Source: Diphasiastrum complanatum (taxonomy: Eukaryota; Streptophyta; Lycopodiopsida; Lycopodiales; Lycopodiaceae). Taken from it: DNA of 64,000 nt. Positions 60,885 through 64,000 of the stretch are shown piece by piece. Below the pieces are notes generated by a model. That model searched no databases, was not told the DNA's origin, and was given only the letters and a program-made list of their open reading frames with translations. A program made the translations under genes and the position numbers. Position 1 is the stretch's first letter; every line of letters begins with the position of its first letter. The stretch is taken from NCBI GenBank assembly GCA_029204225.1, contig CM055094.1:25506541-25570540 (forward strand). Direction: 5' to 3'.

Positions 60885-61193
60885 AAGTATGAGGGAAAGT
60901 AGGGTTTCATGATTTCTCTCTTTATAGAACCAGAGGACACTTAGGTGTACTAGGTGTAAAATGCTGCTCACCATTAGATTGACTGTTCAGAATGTGCACA
61001 GATCTTGGCCATTGAAAAGAATATCAACTGTCCCACGATTTTTTCAAAAAAAACTTTTTCTAATAAGTGGGGTCTTCTATCATAGTAAGGCATTTTTTTG
61101 CCCCCATTAGTAAATAAGGTTAGTCCGTACCATTTGCATTCTACAGAGGCTTGCGAAGCGAATAGAGTGATATATGTACGTAACAGAGCCCAT

Positions 61194-62134
<941 letters not shown>

Positions 62135-62135
62135 T

Positions 62136-62243
<108 letters not shown>

Positions 62244-62377
62244 GAGATTGCACTTAGTTCCTCTTGACAAAGCAAGATTGAAGTTTTTTAAAGCCTAGTA
62301 TTCATAATCCAACAAGGTAAAGTATAGCTGAAAAGTAAAATACAATACTAAAAGCACCATAAAGCATAACCACTTTC

Positions 62378-62860
62378 AAGACGTCCAGCCACCATCCCAC
62401 ACAACAAAATTGCACAAGTTAGTTACGTGAGGAAGACAGGTGTCATAGCTGAACGTCAGTTGTTATTCATGTCCAAAAGAAGTTATACTACTTAACAACT
62501 TTGAATAGCAATTTGCAACATAGTCCAGTCTTCCCAAACGAATATTGTTTTGGCGATAGGCCAAGCTGTTATATCATCGTATCAGGGCGAGTGCCATGTT
62601 GATCAGCTTACCAGACAGTTGGTCCATATCAGTTCATTTTTAGTTTTAACAGGAGTATGAAAAGTTTTAACCGTTTACGTTTTGCTTAGCCAAAAGACTT
62701 GGTGTGGACATGTGTGCTGGTATTAGAGCAAATTTATGCTATGCTAACCCAAGTGACCCTTACAGAGCAAGGTGTGTCATGCACTACTATCCATACTCTT
62801 GAGCAGATCCATGCTTTCTAGCTGTATCTCACCAAAGGTCTAAAGTAACACTTAATAGGG
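62378..62860 (+). repeat. Dispersed repeat C, copy 2
   Basis: Direct-orientation partner of 59120-59640, 3.25 kb away. Its 'ggtattagagcaaatttatgctatgctaaccc' module recurs at 62967 as 'ggtattaggacagatccgtgccattctaaccc', about 240 bp further on. Confidence 0.78.
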
Positions 62861-64000
62861 TAGGATACAGTGTTGCCATGATTGTCATATAGAAATCATA
62901 TAACAACCATGGTATGGGGACATTGCTTCGGATAGACATGATTAGTAATTGACTTCCAATGTCTTTACTAGGTATTAGGACAGATCCGTGCCATTCTAAC
63001 CCTTTCGTAAAAACAATGTATCATACGCATTCTAAGACCGTTCTATTGGAGCCCTTACTGTTTAGTTTTTGACAAGGATTTAGTAGCTTTGTTTTTTGGG
63101 TGTAGTATCTTTTTTTTAAATTTTTTTCCTTTTAAAGTATGTTGAGGAAACTAAAATATTAGAATAAACAGCATTGCATAATTCCTGCTTGTTTGTATTT
63201 TGTAGAATCCATACAAGAAACGATAAAGAGAAGACATACATGAATGCTTGTAGAAGAGGCTTCTTGACAGGCTACCATAGTTGTTTTTTTGGTAGAGGTT
63301 TTCTCTTTATATCATAACGACAAGAAGATAGTTCTTTTTAGTCCATATTCATGTGTAAGCGTTATGAAAAAACGTTCAACAAAAGTTTTTATGGAGTATG
63401 CTAAACTGCTTGCTTTGTAGAGTTCGGTAGGTAGCATACCTTAGCTTTGAGTATGATGACACTTGGTTCTAAAAAGAACTAGACTGTAAGTGATAACAGG
63501 TCATAGTAACCAAACGATGCTACATTATCACATACGTTGATAAGAGTTTAGTAAAGTGATCATGAACGACAAATAAGAGTATAAACTTATTGTTAAATCA
63601 AAGAGGTTGACTCTTTTACTTAAAGCTGAGCTATAACGTCTCATGTTCATACAAAGCATCAATGAATAAAGAATGCATTATCTTGTTGTCCAACGTTGAA
63701 CAATAAGCAAGTAGAATAAAAAATTAGAAGTAAATGCGTGGTGTGTGTGCAAACTATGAAAAGATAGAAGGTGTTTGATGTCCATCGCTGGATAGGTTGC
63801 ACCTCAACCTTATGATTCTTCAATAAAAAACAGAGGAAGTATGTAATTTGTCCATCGCTGGGGACATATGTGTTCATTGTGCAAAATTATAAGCCTCAAC
63901 AAGGCAGATGCTATATCCCTTCCATCGTTGCCCATGCAGGATGAAGAGTAAAACTCACAGATGACAATGCAACTAGTAAACCATCACTGTCATTACATCA
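62861..64000. other. No gene recognised; short CCATCGCTGG words
   Basis: No coding frame supported. The word TCCATCG(C/T)TG(G/C) appears at 63781, 63850 and 63921, roughly every 70 bp, which may be a faint tandem structure. Confidence 0.4.

Overview
The window looks like nuclear DNA from a land plant with a large, repeat-rich genome. The signs are plant-type Ty1/copia and Ty3 LTR retrotransposons with a Met-tRNA primer-binding site, a plant-type RepHel Helitron, a CCCTAA interstitial telomere motif, GT-AG introns of 66 to about 140 bp, and very long (GA)n arrays. A fern or another non-seed plant is my guess; nothing here fixes the taxon. No bacterial, organellar, CRISPR, rRNA or tRNA feature was recognised. 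Almost every coding region is broken, so most calls are pseudogenes or element fragments.

Layout. 1-13 kb: a broken piece of a host MBOAT (GUP1/HHAT-like) gene, a copia relic (minus), a Ty3 relic whose protease and reverse transcriptase have lost their catalytic motifs, then a long decayed accessory ORF ending at a candidate 3' LTR, then three small copia scraps. 14.7-17.4 kb: the most gene-like stretch. An unidentified plus-strand ORF converges on a minus-strand gene for a Ulp1/SENP-type (C48) protease whose four introns all keep phase. Directly upstream on the same strand lies a histone H3-fold ORF (CENH3-like) with one in-frame TAG. 17.5-31 kb: degenerate minisatellites, microsatellites, dispersed repeats and an unidentified gene fragment. 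31.1-37 kb: a frameshifted minus-strand gene of unknown, possibly transposase-related, family lies head-to-head with a multi-exon plus-strand gene that I read as a ParB-like domain joined to a DNA N4/N6-methyltransferase-like domain; the two are separated by two (GA)n arrays. 37.2-42 kb: a tandem duplication, a copia fragment scrambled by direct and inverted duplications, and an LTR-like block. 44-48 kb: a minus-strand Helitron RepHel split by a 5'-LTR-bearing copia fragment with a gag-to-RT internal deletion. 48.9-53.9 kb: the best preserved copia (698-codon open IN/RT/RNase H frame, 612 bp LTR), inserted in an older gag zinc-knuckle gene and truncated at its 5' side against a Ty3 integrase. 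53.9-58.2 kb: Ty3 integrase, a second accessory ORF and a candidate 3' LTR. 58.5-64 kb: dispersed repeats and GA arrays, one of which holds a near-complete solo copy of the 612 bp LTR.

How the parts relate. Most of the window is layered element decay, with no operon-like cooperation. The exceptions worth testing are the H3-fold/Ulp1 locus, the ParB-methyltransferase locus with its divergent neighbour, and the shared architecture of the two Ty3 accessory ORFs.
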